A stretch of 64,000 nucleotides of DNA. It comes from Iningainema tapete BLCC-T55. GTDB lineage: Bacteria; Cyanobacteriota; Cyanobacteriia; Cyanobacteriales; Nostocaceae. The stretch covers positions 1 through 64,000 of the forward strand of contig NZ_JACXAE010000107.1 in NCBI RefSeq assembly GCF_014698965.1, in the 5' to 3' direction. The notes beneath the pieces were generated by a model, which searched no databases, was not told the origin of the DNA, and saw only the letters and a program-made list of their open reading frames with translations. The translations under genes were made by a program, and so were the position numbers. Within the stretch, counting starts at the first letter, position 1. Every line of letters starts with the position of its first letter. Positions 53,774-62,469 of the stretch are shown here, piece by piece.

Positions 53774-54262
53774 TTAAGGTTCAACTTCGATAGAAATATT
53801 GCCTGAATTACTATCTATGATTACGTCTATACCAGATTGAGGCACTTGAAAGAGTGATAGGTTCGTATTAACTGTTCCTTTTAAATAAGTGTCTCCTGGT
53901 TCTTCTCCTCCTAAATCTATTAATCCAAAGATTTCTTGCGTAACCGTGTTGAAATTGAAATTAAAATAGTTAGCTTTTGAATTACCATCTAGAACATTGT
54001 TATATGTGGCAATCCGATTATTTAAAGGAGCGAAAAAAGAAATATTTAGCGATTGTAAAACGTTAGTTGCTCCAAATCCATTTTCCGAAAAAGTTGCAGG
54101 AACTGTGTTCTCATCATAACTAAATGAACCAGTAGCTGAATAGTTATTATCACCTTTCCACGTATAGTTAAATGTAATAGCTGACGCTGGAATTATTCCC
54201 ATTAGTGTAGTAAATATAAATATTACAGCAGTAAAAGTGATTTTTACAATAATTTTTTTCAC
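53774..54262 (-). CDS. Secreted protein resembling PEP-CTERM substrates without the anchor
   Basis: A 162-residue protein with a signal peptide (MKKIIVKITFTAVIFIFTT, cleavage near ASA-I). The mature part has TFNYTWKGDNNYSATGSFSYD and NYFNFNFNTVTQEIFGLIDL, the pattern of cyanobacterial PEP-CTERM proteins. It ends ISIEVEP with a stop, where such proteins usually continue with VPEP and a membrane anchor. No anchor is encoded downstream, so it may be a truncated or freely secreted form. Confidence 0.72.
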   Translation of the reverse strand: MKKIIVKITFTAVIFIFTTLMGIIPASAITFNYTWKGDNNYSATGSFSYDENTVPATFSENGFGATNVLQSLNISFFAPLNNRIATYNNVLDGNSKANYFNFNFNTVTQEIFGLIDLGGEEPGDTYLKGTVNTNLSLFQVPQSGIDVIIDSNSGNISIEVEP

Positions 54263-54341
54263 GATTTCTATTTAAGTAAATAAACCACGGGGTAGGGGCA
54301 AAGGCTAGCCGTGCCCCTACGAAAATCTTCGGGGTAATTAA

Positions 54342-54668
54342 CTACTTGATAATCAACGGTACAACCAGTTGAAACCCAGAGCGTCTAGGTGAATAATATC
54401 CTCTTCTGTCGTATCGACGAGGATAGTATTCAGGGTAGCTATATCTGGGGTAGTAACCTCGATCATAACGCGAACGGTCTTCTCGATAATAACGCGGACG
54501 ATCTCTTCGCTCATAATAGCGCGGGCGATCGCCACGCTCATCATAACGAGAGCGCTCGTGGCGGTAGAATCGACGATTATATCGATCATCAGCATTAGCG
54601 ACTTCAGGGATTGCAGTTACCCCTAACGATAATGCACTTGCCAAAACAGCTAGAACAAAGCGTTTCAT
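54342..54668 (-). CDS. Secreted Arg/Tyr/Asp-rich small protein
   Basis: A 108-residue protein from ATG 54668, with GGGAGG five bases upstream. A signal peptide (MKRFVLAVLASALSLGVTA, cleavage near ANA-D) is followed by 65 residues of diverged Y-E-R-R-D-R-P-R-Y-Y-type repeats and a short hydrophobic end (FQLVVPLIIK). The strong charge and tyrosine content suggest an exported low-complexity protein. The function is unknown. Confidence 0.75.
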   Translation of the reverse strand: MKRFVLAVLASALSLGVTAIPEVANADDRYNRRFYRHERSRYDERGDRPRYYERRDRPRYYREDRSRYDRGYYPRYSYPEYYPRRYDRRGYYSPRRSGFQLVVPLIIK

Positions 54669-54801
54669 ATCATAGCCTCCCAAAAGTAGGCTGTTGTTAT
54701 ATTTTTATTTTAATGTTTAGTTATACTTTAATAGAAGAATATACTACCGTAATATATTTTATTTTTAATACGATATGCGATCGCCCGTGGGAAATTCAAT
54801 C

Positions 54802-55143
54802 ATGAATTCGATGAAAGTGATGGATTGGCAAAGTAAGCAGTTATCCGAACTACCCAGTGCAGGAGAAGGAAATTGGGAAACCTGGCTCAAAGAAAACAGT
54901 TATGAATTGATTGATCGAGAAGAGTTGGGATACACGGAGATTGAACTATACGAAAACTCTAAGGATGGAGTTTTTGCAATATACCACCCCAATTATGTAG
55001 GTTTGGAAACTGAAAGCCTTTACATCAACATCTCAACAGAAGAAGATGCACGTCAACTGATAGACGTGGCACAGCAGTTAGTTGCAGGTATGGGCAGCAT
55101 GATGATGTATGATATGGTCGATGAAGAGGATGAGGATGAATAA
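54802..55143 (+). CDS. Conserved acidic hypothetical protein
   Basis: A 113-residue protein from ATG 54802 (MNSMKVMDWQSKQLSELP); an ATG at 54775 is possible but lies in a HIP1 site with no better ribosome site. It has ENSYELIDREELGYTEIELY and a very acidic end (MVDEEDEDE). It looks like a cyanobacterial conserved protein. No domain is recognised. It stands alone between a secreted protein and a response regulator. Confidence 0.65.
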   Translation: MNSMKVMDWQSKQLSELPSAGEGNWETWLKENSYELIDREELGYTEIELYENSKDGVFAIYHPNYVGLETESLYINISTEEDARQLIDVAQQLVAGMGSMMMYDMVDEEDEDE

Positions 55144-55191
55144 GCAACCCTTGTATGAACGATGAGGGAACGTCTCTACAAGGGTTTGCTG

Positions 55192-55875
55192 TTAACTATT
55201 ACTCGTTCCAAAACGATAACCTTTACCGTAAACAGTATGAATTAGTTGCGATTCACCAGATGTCTCAATCTTACGACGTAGCAGGCGAATTAAAGCTGCA
55301 ACCACATTGCTACTAGGTGGTTCCCCATCTTGCCACAGATGTTGTAAAATCTGTGTGTGAGTCAGCAGTTGTCCAGTATTTTCCATAAAATACTGTAGCA
55401 GTTGACCTTCTTTTTCAGAAAGTTCAATCATCCGTCCTTGTCGGTAAGCGATTTGGTTGTCACAATCCAATTCTAAATCAGCTACAGCTAACCTTTGAGT
55501 TGTCCCATAATGAGAACTCGAACGACGTAATAAAGCACGAACTCGTGCTAGTAACTCCCGCAGTTCAAAAGGTTTCACCAAGTAGTCGTCTGCACCAGCA
55601 TCTAAACCTTGTACGCGATCGTCTAAAGTATCTTTGGCGGTAAGAAATAATACTGGTGTGGTTTTGCCTTGGCGTCGCAATTCCTGACATATTTCCAATC
55701 CCGTTTTTCCGGGCAACATCCAATCTAAAATTAGTAAGTCGTAATTACCTGTTTGTACAAGATTGCTGCCACTTGTTCCATCATAAGCAGCTTCCACAGT
55801 GTACCCCTCACGAGTTAACATGCGACTTAGAGGGTCAGTTAGTTCAACTTCATCGTCAACAACTAAAATCCGCAT
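55192..55875 (-). CDS. OmpR-family response regulator, orphan
   Basis: A 227-residue two-component regulator. The receiver has D8/D9 in VVDDE, the phosphoacceptor aspartate in [11 protein letters not shown] (near residue 51) and the K in LVKPFE. The C-terminal winged helix has the [12 protein letters not shown] recognition region and [10 protein letters not shown]. No histidine kinase gene is near. It diverges from hisG, with only 16 bases between starts. Confidence 0.93.
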   Translation of the reverse strand: MRILVVDDEVELTDPLSRMLTREGYTVEAAYDGTSGSNLVQTGNYDLLILDWMLPGKTGLEICQELRRQGKTTPVLFLTAKDTLDDRVQGLDAGADDYLVKPFELRELLARVRALLRRSSSHYGTTQRLAVADLELDCDNQIAYRQGRMIELSEKEGQLLQYFMENTGQLLTHTQILQHLWQDGEPPSSNVVAALIRLLRRKIETSGESQLIHTVYGKGYRFGTSNS

Positions 55876-55891
55876 ATCAATAAATCGCTAT

Positions 55892-56536
55892 ATGCTTACT
55901 GTTGCACTACCAAAAGGGGAACTTCTCAAAAATAGCATCCGCCTGCTACAAAATATCGGATTGGACTTTAGTGCTTTTTTGGACTCAGGTACACGCCAAC
56001 TTCAGATTCCTGATACTAGCGGTAAAGCAAAAGGGCTACTAGTAAGGGCGCAGGATGTGCCAGTTTATGTAGAGTACGGTCAGGCACAACTGGGTATTGT
56101 GGGTTATGATGTGTTGCGAGAGAAAAAGCCGCAAGTTGCCCATTTGGTTGATTTGCAGTTTGGGCATTGTCGAATGTCGGTGGCGGTGAAACAATCTAGT
56201 TCCTATCGTTCACCTTTGGAGTTGCCTGCTCACGGTAGGGTGGCATCTAAGTATGTTAATTGCGCTCGTGAATATTTCCACAGTTTGGATTTACCAGTGG
56301 AGATTATACCATTATATGGTTCAGTGGAACTAGGTCCGATTACAGGAATGTCAGAGGCGATCGTTGATTTGGTTTCTACAGGGCGAACATTGCGCGAAAA
56401 TGGTTTGGTGGAGATTGAAACTTTGTATGAAAGTACCGCACGATTAATTGCCCATCCCCTCAGTTACCGCTTGAATACAGGTAATTTACACCACTGGGTT
56501 GAGCAACTACGAGCATCAGTTTTATCTAGTGTATAA
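55892..56536 (+). CDS. hisG: ATP phosphoribosyltransferase, short form
   Basis: Makes phosphoribosyl-ATP, the first step of histidine synthesis. The start is ATG 55892 ([15 protein letters not shown]). At 214 residues it is the short HisG form, which needs the regulatory subunit HisZ; none is in the window. The PRPP loop is seen at [16 protein letters not shown]. It converges with dnaG, with one base between the stops. Confidence 0.95.
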   Translation: MLTVALPKGELLKNSIRLLQNIGLDFSAFLDSGTRQLQIPDTSGKAKGLLVRAQDVPVYVEYGQAQLGIVGYDVLREKKPQVAHLVDLQFGHCRMSVAVKQSSSYRSPLELPAHGRVASKYVNCAREYFHSLDLPVEIIPLYGSVELGPITGMSEAIVDLVSTGRTLRENGLVEIETLYESTARLIAHPLSYRLNTGNLHHWVEQLRASVLSSV

Positions 56537-56537
56537 A

Positions 56538-58451
56538 TCACAACAAATCTGTAATGGAAAATTGCTGCTGAGCTTCTAATTCTCGAAGGCGCTGTTTTTC
56601 CGCGTATAATGCATCGTAATAGGATTTGTATCGTTCTGGTTCTGCTTCTATATCAATTTGTTGCCAAAGTTCTAAGAAGTGACGACAGCGCTTTTCTCTC
56701 AGCACTCTTTCCATACAAGCAGTGGCAGCTTGAATCAACTTGTCGTGACGTGAGATGATTTCTTTCTGGGTTTTTTCATTTAAATGGAATAACTTAGACA
56801 CTAATTCCATTTCTTCAGGAAATTCTAAGCATCTGTCTTGCACAGTTGAGATTAAATCATGCTCTAACAAGAGTGAAACTTCTAAAATTTTTTGCCACAA
56901 AAATCGGTGGTGAGAGAGACTAAATTGTAAGTCTCGTTCTTCTAAGGTGTTGACTATAAGTTGACGATGTTGTGAATAGTGCAGGTAAATTTGCAGTAAT
57001 AAAGCTTCTGCTACTTCTAAAATACCGCTTTCCCCAACTGTAAGTTGCTGTGTTTGTTGTGATTGCTTGCCAACATTTCTCGGCATTGGCTTACTATAAC
57101 TAGTAGTAGGAGCTATTTGGGTTAGTAGATTTTCTACTCGTAGCGGTTTAAGTCTGTCATTCCCAACGCTGAGGATTTCTGCACAACGATCTATATAATA
57201 GTCGCGAGTATCAATGTTGTTAATATTTTTAAGTAATTTTACTAAGGCTTGCGACACTTGCTGAAAGTCGGTTGCTTGCTTGAGATCGCGATCTTTGATG
57301 CTTTGTTGAATCTGCCAATCAAGCCAAAGTGGGGCGTTTGCTACTAGTTGTCGGTAGTCTTCTGGGCTACGTGTTTGTAAGTATTCGTCGGCGTCTTTAC
57401 CATCGGGTATGTTGAGAATTTTGAGTTGAACTTCGCCTTTGTATGCTAGTTGGGCAATTTCTCCAATTGCACGTTCGGTTGCATTAGTCCCTGCTGCATC
57501 GGCATCAAAGTTGAGGATCAACTGTTTGGATTCGGTGTAGCGTAATATTTGTCGTACTTGTTCTAAACTGAGGGCTGTACCAAGGGAGGCGACGACGTTA
57601 GAAATTCCGACAGCGTGGAGAGCGATCGCATCAAAATACCCTTCTACAACTATAGCTGAATCTTGTTGAGAAATTGCAGATTTAGCTTGATCGAGGGCAA
57701 ATAAAGTTTTACCCTTAATAAAAACTTCTGTTTCTGGAGAATTGAGATACTTTGGTTGATCGTCGCCCAAAGTTCTACCCCCAAAGCCAATCACACGTCC
57801 GATTGTATCGCGTATGGGAATTATGATGCGATCGCGAAACACATCATAATAACCGCCTGATTCCTTGCGTGGTTTAATCAAACCCGCTTTCTCCACCAAT
57901 TGCACCGGGTAGCGTTTATCTTCCACAAGGTAACGATACAAAGTTTCCCAACCGGCGGGAGCATATCCTAAACCAAACTGGGCAATTGTTTCTTGACTAA
58001 GTTTACGCTTGGTTGTGAGATACTGCATAGCTGTTTGTGAGCTATGCTTAAGAGCATGTTGATAAAACTGTGCGGCTGTAGCAAGAACTTCGTACAGTTG
58101 CTCGCGTAAAGACAGCTGACGCTGCAACTCTTGCCTTTGTTCGGGTTCTAGAGTTTTCACAGACACTTGGTAACGCCGTGCTAAATCCAGCACTACTTCG
58201 GTAAAAGAGTGCTTACCAACTTCCATGACAAACTTAATTGCATTGCCTCCTGCTTGACAGCCAAAGCAGTAGTACATTTGCTTGTTAGGGCTGACTGTGA
58301 AACTGGGGCTTTTCTCATTGTGGAAGGGACATAAACCCACAAAATCCTTGCCACGCTTGCGCAAAACCACGTATTCTGAGACGACATCAACAATGTCAGC
58401 CCTTTGTTTAACTTCTTCAATTGTATCTGGATGCAAGCGGGGGATGTGCAT
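56538..58451 (-). CDS. dnaG: DNA primase
   Basis: Makes RNA primers for replication. The start is ATG 58451 (MHIPRLHPDTIEEVKQ); the frame extends to 58505 through an inverted repeat and is unlikely to be used. The CHC2 zinc finger is C41-P-F-H44 with C62-F-G-C65. The TOPRIM core has VVEGYFDAIALH and LNFDADAAGTNA. The C-terminal DnaB-binding domain occupies about 480-637. Length is normal for cyanobacteria. Confidence 0.95.
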   Translation of the reverse strand: MHIPRLHPDTIEEVKQRADIVDVVSEYVVLRKRGKDFVGLCPFHNEKSPSFTVSPNKQMYYCFGCQAGGNAIKFVMEVGKHSFTEVVLDLARRYQVSVKTLEPEQRQELQRQLSLREQLYEVLATAAQFYQHALKHSSQTAMQYLTTKRKLSQETIAQFGLGYAPAGWETLYRYLVEDKRYPVQLVEKAGLIKPRKESGGYYDVFRDRIIIPIRDTIGRVIGFGGRTLGDDQPKYLNSPETEVFIKGKTLFALDQAKSAISQQDSAIVVEGYFDAIALHAVGISNVVASLGTALSLEQVRQILRYTESKQLILNFDADAAGTNATERAIGEIAQLAYKGEVQLKILNIPDGKDADEYLQTRSPEDYRQLVANAPLWLDWQIQQSIKDRDLKQATDFQQVSQALVKLLKNINNIDTRDYYIDRCAEILSVGNDRLKPLRVENLLTQIAPTTSYSKPMPRNVGKQSQQTQQLTVGESGILEVAEALLLQIYLHYSQHRQLIVNTLEERDLQFSLSHHRFLWQKILEVSLLLEHDLISTVQDRCLEFPEEMELVSKLFHLNEKTQKEIISRHDKLIQAATACMERVLREKRCRHFLELWQQIDIEAEPERYKSYYDALYAEKQRLRELEAQQQFSITDLL

Positions 58452-58459
58452 GGCTTTGT

Positions 58460-58524
58460 TAATGGAAGACTGGCTAATGGAAGACTGGTTGATGACAATT
58501 AGCAATTAACCAGTCTTCCATTAG
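58460..58524. repeat. Direct and inverted repeats at the dnaG start
   Basis: AATGGAAGACTGG occurs twice in a row (about 58461 and 58476), and its complement, AACCAGTCTTCCATTAG (58508-58524), follows. The arms CTAATGGAAGACTGGTT and AACCAGTCTTCCATTAG pair perfectly over 17 bases, just upstream of the dnaG start on the minus strand. A role in dnaG expression is possible. Confidence 0.7.
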
Positions 58525-58597
58525 CAAAGGACTGCTATAGCTATTATATTCTTGTTGCACAAGTGACAATAACGTATAATTGCTTACTCTTAATTTT

Positions 58598-58771
58598 ATG
58601 GGACGTATTTTTATTTCCGCAGCGCACGGAGGCAAAGAAACACTTGGAATAGATTCAGGGGCGATCGCAGATGGTACAAATGAAGCTAGGGAAAGGTCAG
58701 CTTCTTTGCAGTATGGTGTTAAGATTTCAGCAATGCTCAAACGTTTATCTGAATCAGCGGGATTACTTTAA
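58598..58771 (+). pseudogene. N-terminal fragment of an N-acetylmuramoyl-L-alanine amidase
   Basis: The 57-codon frame begins MGRIFISAAHGGKETLGIDS and then GAIADGTNEARE, closely matching the start of cyanobacterial amidase-3-type proteins as I recall them (usually SAGHGG and DPGA). The zinc histidine environment is altered (AHGG for GHGG) and the gene stops before most of the catalytic domain. It is most likely a decayed fragment. Confidence 0.55.
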
Positions 58772-58798
58772 GCTAGAGAATAAGTAAGTATAAAAACT

Positions 58799-59017
58799 AT
58801 GAAAATATTTACGGCTTACATCGAATACGACCCACAAACCAAATTATATGTTGGAATTGTACCCGGAATTGTTGGTGCTCATACACAAGGAAAAACCCTA
58901 GATGAATTGCAACAAAATCTCAAAGAAGTTTTAGAACTTTGTTTGGAAGAATACGGCGAGAATGTAGAAGATTTACCCCGTTTTGTAGGCGTACAACAAA
59001 TAGAGGTAAGTGCGTGA
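58799..59017 (+). CDS. hicB: HicB family antitoxin
   Basis: A 72-residue HicB-type protein: TAYIEYDPQTKLYVGIVPGI, GAHTQGKTLDELQQNLKEVL and a partial RNase H-like fold. It lacks the C-terminal DNA-binding domain of longer HicBs. It overlaps the hicA start by 4 bases (GTGA), antitoxin first. The pair should neutralise HicA RNase activity. Confidence 0.92.
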   Translation: MKIFTAYIEYDPQTKLYVGIVPGIVGAHTQGKTLDELQQNLKEVLELCLEEYGENVEDLPRFVGVQQIEVSA

Positions 59018-59247
59018 GCCGTTTACCCATCGTTAAATTTAAAACAATGGAAAAGTTGTTGCTGAAGCTAGGTTTTGAGCCAGTTAGGCAAAAGGGTAGT
59101 CATGTTTTTTACCGACACCCGGATGGGAGAACAACTACAGTTCCAAATCACCCAGGTAGCGACATCGCTCGTCCATTAATACGGGAAATTTTAAGAGAAA
59201 TTGAGTTAAGTCCGGAGGATTTCTCTCAAGAATTAGAAGATTTATAA
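59014..59247 (+). CDS. hicA: HicA toxin
   Basis: A 77-residue HicA toxin from a GTG at 59014 that overlaps the hicB stop. It has a dsRBD-like fold with the catalytic His in QKGSHVFYRHPDGR and TVPNHPGSDIARPLIREIL. It is predicted to cleave mRNA. All key residues are present, so the pair looks functional. Confidence 0.92.
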   Translation: MSRLPIVKFKTMEKLLLKLGFEPVRQKGSHVFYRHPDGRTTTVPNHPGSDIARPLIREILREIELSPEDFSQELEDL

Positions 59248-59259
59248 AAGTGCTGGCTT

Positions 59260-59571
59260 TCATGTTGGATTTTTCCGAGAAATGCTATCAACGCAAAGCT
59301 CTAGCTGATTAAGCACCTGGGTTAGCCAAATTCTTGCGTCTTCTTCGGTTTCAAAATATCGATTTGCATAGTCCCCTACTGTACGCCAGGGAAAGGAGGA
59401 AGAATTTAAGGCTGCTCGTCCTTCGGCAATTATTGTGCGATGCCATTCAATCAGGTTTGGAGTGACGGTGTTACGGACTACCTCTTCATCACTCTTACCT
59501 TCAAAATCGGCGTCAGCAAACTCAGAAGACAGAAAACTGTAAAGTTCTTCGCATTTAGGTTCTAGAGTCAT
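59260..59571 (-). CDS. CdiI-like immunity protein
   Basis: A 103-residue acidic soluble protein 14 bases downstream of a secreted RNase A-like toxin. The pattern LYSFLSSEFADADFEGKSDE, followed by DYANRYFETEEDARIWLTQ, resembles CdiI_2-type immunity proteins of contact-dependent inhibition systems. Acidity suits binding to a basic RNase. The call is from pattern plus position; it is not certain. Confidence 0.65.
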   Translation of the reverse strand: MTLEPKCEELYSFLSSEFADADFEGKSDEEVVRNTVTPNLIEWHRTIIAEGRAALNSSSFPWRTVGDYANRYFETEEDARIWLTQVLNQLELCVDSISRKNPT

Positions 59572-59585
59572 TTTTTTGTGCCAAA

Positions 59586-60092
59586 CTAACGAACTGGGTA
59601 TGAGGTAAGAACTATACAGTTTGAGCGAGAGTTGGTTTTCTTGATCACAACACGTAACTTGTTTGTGCGCGTCAGGTTTTTCTCAGAAGCTGGACGATAA
59701 GCGACAGTACCAACAGGAACACTCAAACTATAATCAACAGCTTTCGTTTGACCTTGAGCTGCATTCTTAGCCCAATTGTTCAAACGATTCTCATTGGCTG
59801 TTAACGCAGCTTGAATAGATCTGCTAGCTCCGTCAAGATTATCATAGCTGCTGGCGCTATTAATGTTTCGTTGCTGCCTCAATCGGTTGAGAAGTTCTTG
59901 AACGCTCTTGCCAACGTGACGCTGAATCGTATGTCCTCCAGAACGCTCTTGGTTTTCTAGCCAGCCATCTGAGAATGTTGGAACGCATTGTGCAAACACT
60001 GGTTGGCTGAGTGCAAAACTCAATATTGGAATAGGTGACAAGAACACGAATTTGGCGCTCTTTGCTAAGGATTGTTTCAAATTGTTAAGCAT
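59586..60092 (-). CDS. Secreted RNase A-like (CdiA-CT type) toxin
   Basis: A 168-residue protein from ATG 60092, with a signal peptide (cleavage near VFA-Q, residue 34). The mature part matches the bacterial CdiA C-terminal RNase A fold: GGHTIQRHVGKSVQELLNRL (H54, H59, K62), NSASSYDNLDGASRSIQAAL, NENRLNNWAKN and the end RVVIKKTNSRSNCIVLTSYP. In CdiA, this domain is the C-terminal warhead of a giant protein; here it stands alone behind a Sec signal. The next gene looks like its immunity protein. A frame to a TTG at 60164 is possible. Confidence 0.78.
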   Translation of the reverse strand: MLNNLKQSLAKSAKFVFLSPIPILSFALSQPVFAQCVPTFSDGWLENQERSGGHTIQRHVGKSVQELLNRLRQQRNINSASSYDNLDGASRSIQAALTANENRLNNWAKNAAQGQTKAVDYSLSVPVGTVAYRPASEKNLTRTNKLRVVIKKTNSRSNCIVLTSYPVR

Positions 60093-60508
60093 TTCAAAAC
60101 CAATTTTGTTGGCAGATACGTTGTTCTGTTTGAATTCGATAATATTGGCAACAACAATCTCCAATTTGCATTCAAATTATGTATTCGTCAAGAGTTACAT
60201 CTGTGCTCAAATCAGTTGCGATCGCTTCAGAATTTGGCTTCGATGATTGTTTTCCGAGAATGACAAACAGGATTAATATCAAGCAACTTAAATGTTATTA
60301 AATTTTTATTAAATGTCTAGTTAACTGTCCTAACTGTCTTAACTGTCCTTGCATTCTCCTTAAAAATCTGAGATAGTGAGAAACGCAAAGCTTGGAAATA
60401 TACATCACAAGCGACCTCCACTAGGTATTGAGCCGAGATGCACGACTTTCATCTCGCACATATCTGCTCAATGCCCCCCTTTTTTGATAAAGGGAAGATT
60501 AGGGAGAG
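60093..60508. other. Intergenic region, possible promoter and repeats
   Basis: About 415 bases with no credible gene. It contains TAACTGTCCTAACTGTCTTAA-type short tandem repeats (about 60318-60350) and a C/G-run (GCCCCCCTTTTTT near 60473). The toxin promoter should be in its left part. An 8-base HIP1 site (GCGATCGC) lies near 60219. Confidence 0.5.
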
Positions 60509-61393
60509 ATGTACTCCAAGACAAAAAACAGCTTTGTTGATTTTTTCATAGAGGCACAAGACAAAATGGCGCAAAAATTTAGTGAGATTCTTTTAAATAA
60601 TGCAGCAGACAGCGTAACCATACGTTTGGTTGGTGAAAAAGGCAATGTACTCGCAGGTGGTAATGGCACTGGAGGTGACATCGCCTTGCTTAATAATGCA
60701 GGTAAAGAGACTGTTCACATTGATGGTGGTAGCGGCAATATCACCTTGGGTGGCAATGATTCTGAAGGCGACGCCACTCTGCTGAATAGAACAGGAAAAC
60801 AAACTGTTCACATTGATGGTGGTAGCGGCAATATCACCTTGGGTGGCAATGATTCTGAAGGTGATGTCACTCTGCTTAATAAAGCAGGAAAACAAACTGT
60901 TCACATTGATGGTGGTAGCGGCAATATCACCTTGGGTGGCAATGATTCTGAAGGTGATGCCACTCTGCTCAATAAAGCAGGAAAACAGACTATTCACATT
61001 GATGGTGGTAGCGGCAATATCACTTTGGGTGGTGAAGGTAGCAATGGAGACATTCGTCTTCTGAACAGTACTGGTAAAGTCATCGTTCACATTGATGGTG
61101 GAACGGGCGACATCCTTGTAGGAGGTGCTTCACTCAAGCCAGCTGACTTTGTTTTTGCAGCCAATTATGACCTACCAACTCTCAATGATGTGCAAACATT
61201 CATCCGCAAGAATGGTCATCTTCCCGGAATCCCATCGGGTGAAGAGATGAAGAATACGGGTGTCAATCTTGCTGGATTTGCGATCAACCTGTTGCAAAAG
61301 TTGGAAGAGTTAACCCTCTATCTCATCGATCAGAACAACACTATTCGTGAGCAGCAAAAACGCATCGAACAATTGGAAAATCGGCATAAATAA
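60509..61393 (+). CDS. 31-residue-repeat surface protein with Bacteroidetes-like tail
   Basis: A 294-residue protein (an ATG at 60566, MAQKFSEILLNN, is an alternative start). Residues about 65-205 are five 31-residue repeats of the type HIDGGSGNITLGGND-x-x-GD, three of them near identical, encoded by a 93-base tandem repeat. The C-terminal 80 residues (LNDVQTFIRKNGHLPGIPS, then LLQKLEELTLYLIDQNNTI) match the end of Bacteroidetes tail-fibre-like proteins I know of, a trimeric coiled-coil chaperone-type tail. No signal peptide is seen. The repeat array is recent. Confidence 0.8.
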   Translation: MYSKTKNSFVDFFIEAQDKMAQKFSEILLNNAADSVTIRLVGEKGNVLAGGNGTGGDIALLNNAGKETVHIDGGSGNITLGGNDSEGDATLLNRTGKQTVHIDGGSGNITLGGNDSEGDVTLLNKAGKQTVHIDGGSGNITLGGNDSEGDATLLNKAGKQTIHIDGGSGNITLGGEGSNGDIRLLNSTGKVIVHIDGGTGDILVGGASLKPADFVFAANYDLPTLNDVQTFIRKNGHLPGIPSGEEMKNTGVNLAGFAINLLQKLEELTLYLIDQNNTIREQQKRIEQLENRHK

Positions 61394-61627
61394 TTTCAAG
61401 TATGCATACTTCCTAACGCAAAGAGGCAAAGATGCAAAAAAAATCGGAACTTAGAGGTTGTCTTAAAACTACCGTTGAAAATACCTTCTAAGTATCCAAC
61501 CACGCTGTTTTAGTACGGCGTGGTAAATTTATATATAAAAGTGATCGCCCTTTTTAGTTTTGATCTCACTTTTTCGCGTTACTCCCCCAGTGGCTTTACA
61601 ATTTTGATGGTGATTTAAAACTTGTAT

Positions 61628-62452
61628 ATGGCGCAAACTATCCCGGTTGTAGTTATTGGTGCTGCGGGCAAAATGGGGCGAGAAGTAGTCAAAGCGGTGG
61701 CGCAAGCACCAGATATGAATTTAGTAGGTGCAATTGACACTACTGCTGAACATCAAGGTAAAGATGCGGGGGAACTGGCGGGTTTAAATGAACCGTTGGA
61801 AATCCCCATTACCGATCAATCGGAACCAATGCTGGCGTTTGCAGCACAGGAAAAACAGCCAGGGGTAATGGTGGACTTTACTCACCCCTCTTCGGTATAT
61901 GATAATGTACGCAAGGCGATCGCCTATGGTATCCGTCCTGTTGTTGGCACTACTGGCTTAAGTCCACAACAAATTCAAGATTTAGCAGAATTTGCCGATA
62001 AAGCTAGTACGGGATGTTTAATTATCCCCAACTTTTCCATCGGCATGGTATTACTGCAACAAGCAGCAGTAGCCGCATCGCAATATTTTGAACACGTAGA
62101 AATTATTGAACTGCATCACAACCAAAAAGCTGATGCGCCTAGTGGTACGGCGATTCAAACTGCGCAGATGCTAGGAGAAATGGGTAAAACTTTTAACCCA
62201 CCTACTGTGGAAGAAACGGAAAAGCTACCCGGAGCAAGGGGTAGTAAAGCAAACGAAGGTATAAGAATACACAGTGTCCGCTTACCAGGATTAATTGCCC
62301 ATCAAGAAGTAATATTTGGCGCACCAGGTCAAATTTATACGCTGCGACATGATACGAGCGATCGCGCTTGTTATATGCCGGGAGTACTACTAGCAATTCG
62401 CAAAGTACTAGCGTTAAAGTCGTTAGTATATGGATTAGAAAAAATACTCTAA
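61628..62452 (+). CDS. dapB: 4-hydroxy-tetrahydrodipicolinate reductase
   Basis: Reduces hydroxy-tetrahydrodipicolinate with NAD(P)H in lysine and meso-DAP synthesis. The start is set at ATG 61628 ([19 protein letters not shown]). The Rossmann loop GAAGKMGRE, the GTTGLS turn and [13 protein letters not shown] with the catalytic lysine are present. At 274 residues it is full length. It is followed by a membrane protein, 17 bases on. Confidence 0.95.
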   Translation: MAQTIPVVVIGAAGKMGREVVKAVAQAPDMNLVGAIDTTAEHQGKDAGELAGLNEPLEIPITDQSEPMLAFAAQEKQPGVMVDFTHPSSVYDNVRKAIAYGIRPVVGTTGLSPQQIQDLAEFADKASTGCLIIPNFSIGMVLLQQAAVAASQYFEHVEIIELHHNQKADAPSGTAIQTAQMLGEMGKTFNPPTVEETEKLPGARGSKANEGIRIHSVRLPGLIAHQEVIFGAPGQIYTLRHDTSDRACYMPGVLLAIRKVLALKSLVYGLEKIL

Positions 62453-62469
62453 ACTTCGCAACCGTCAGA

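Noticed and set aside
60593-61090. A 165-codon minus-strand frame opposite the repeat protein
   Set aside because: It mirrors the 93-base tandem repeat and is open only because the repeat is a multiple of three.
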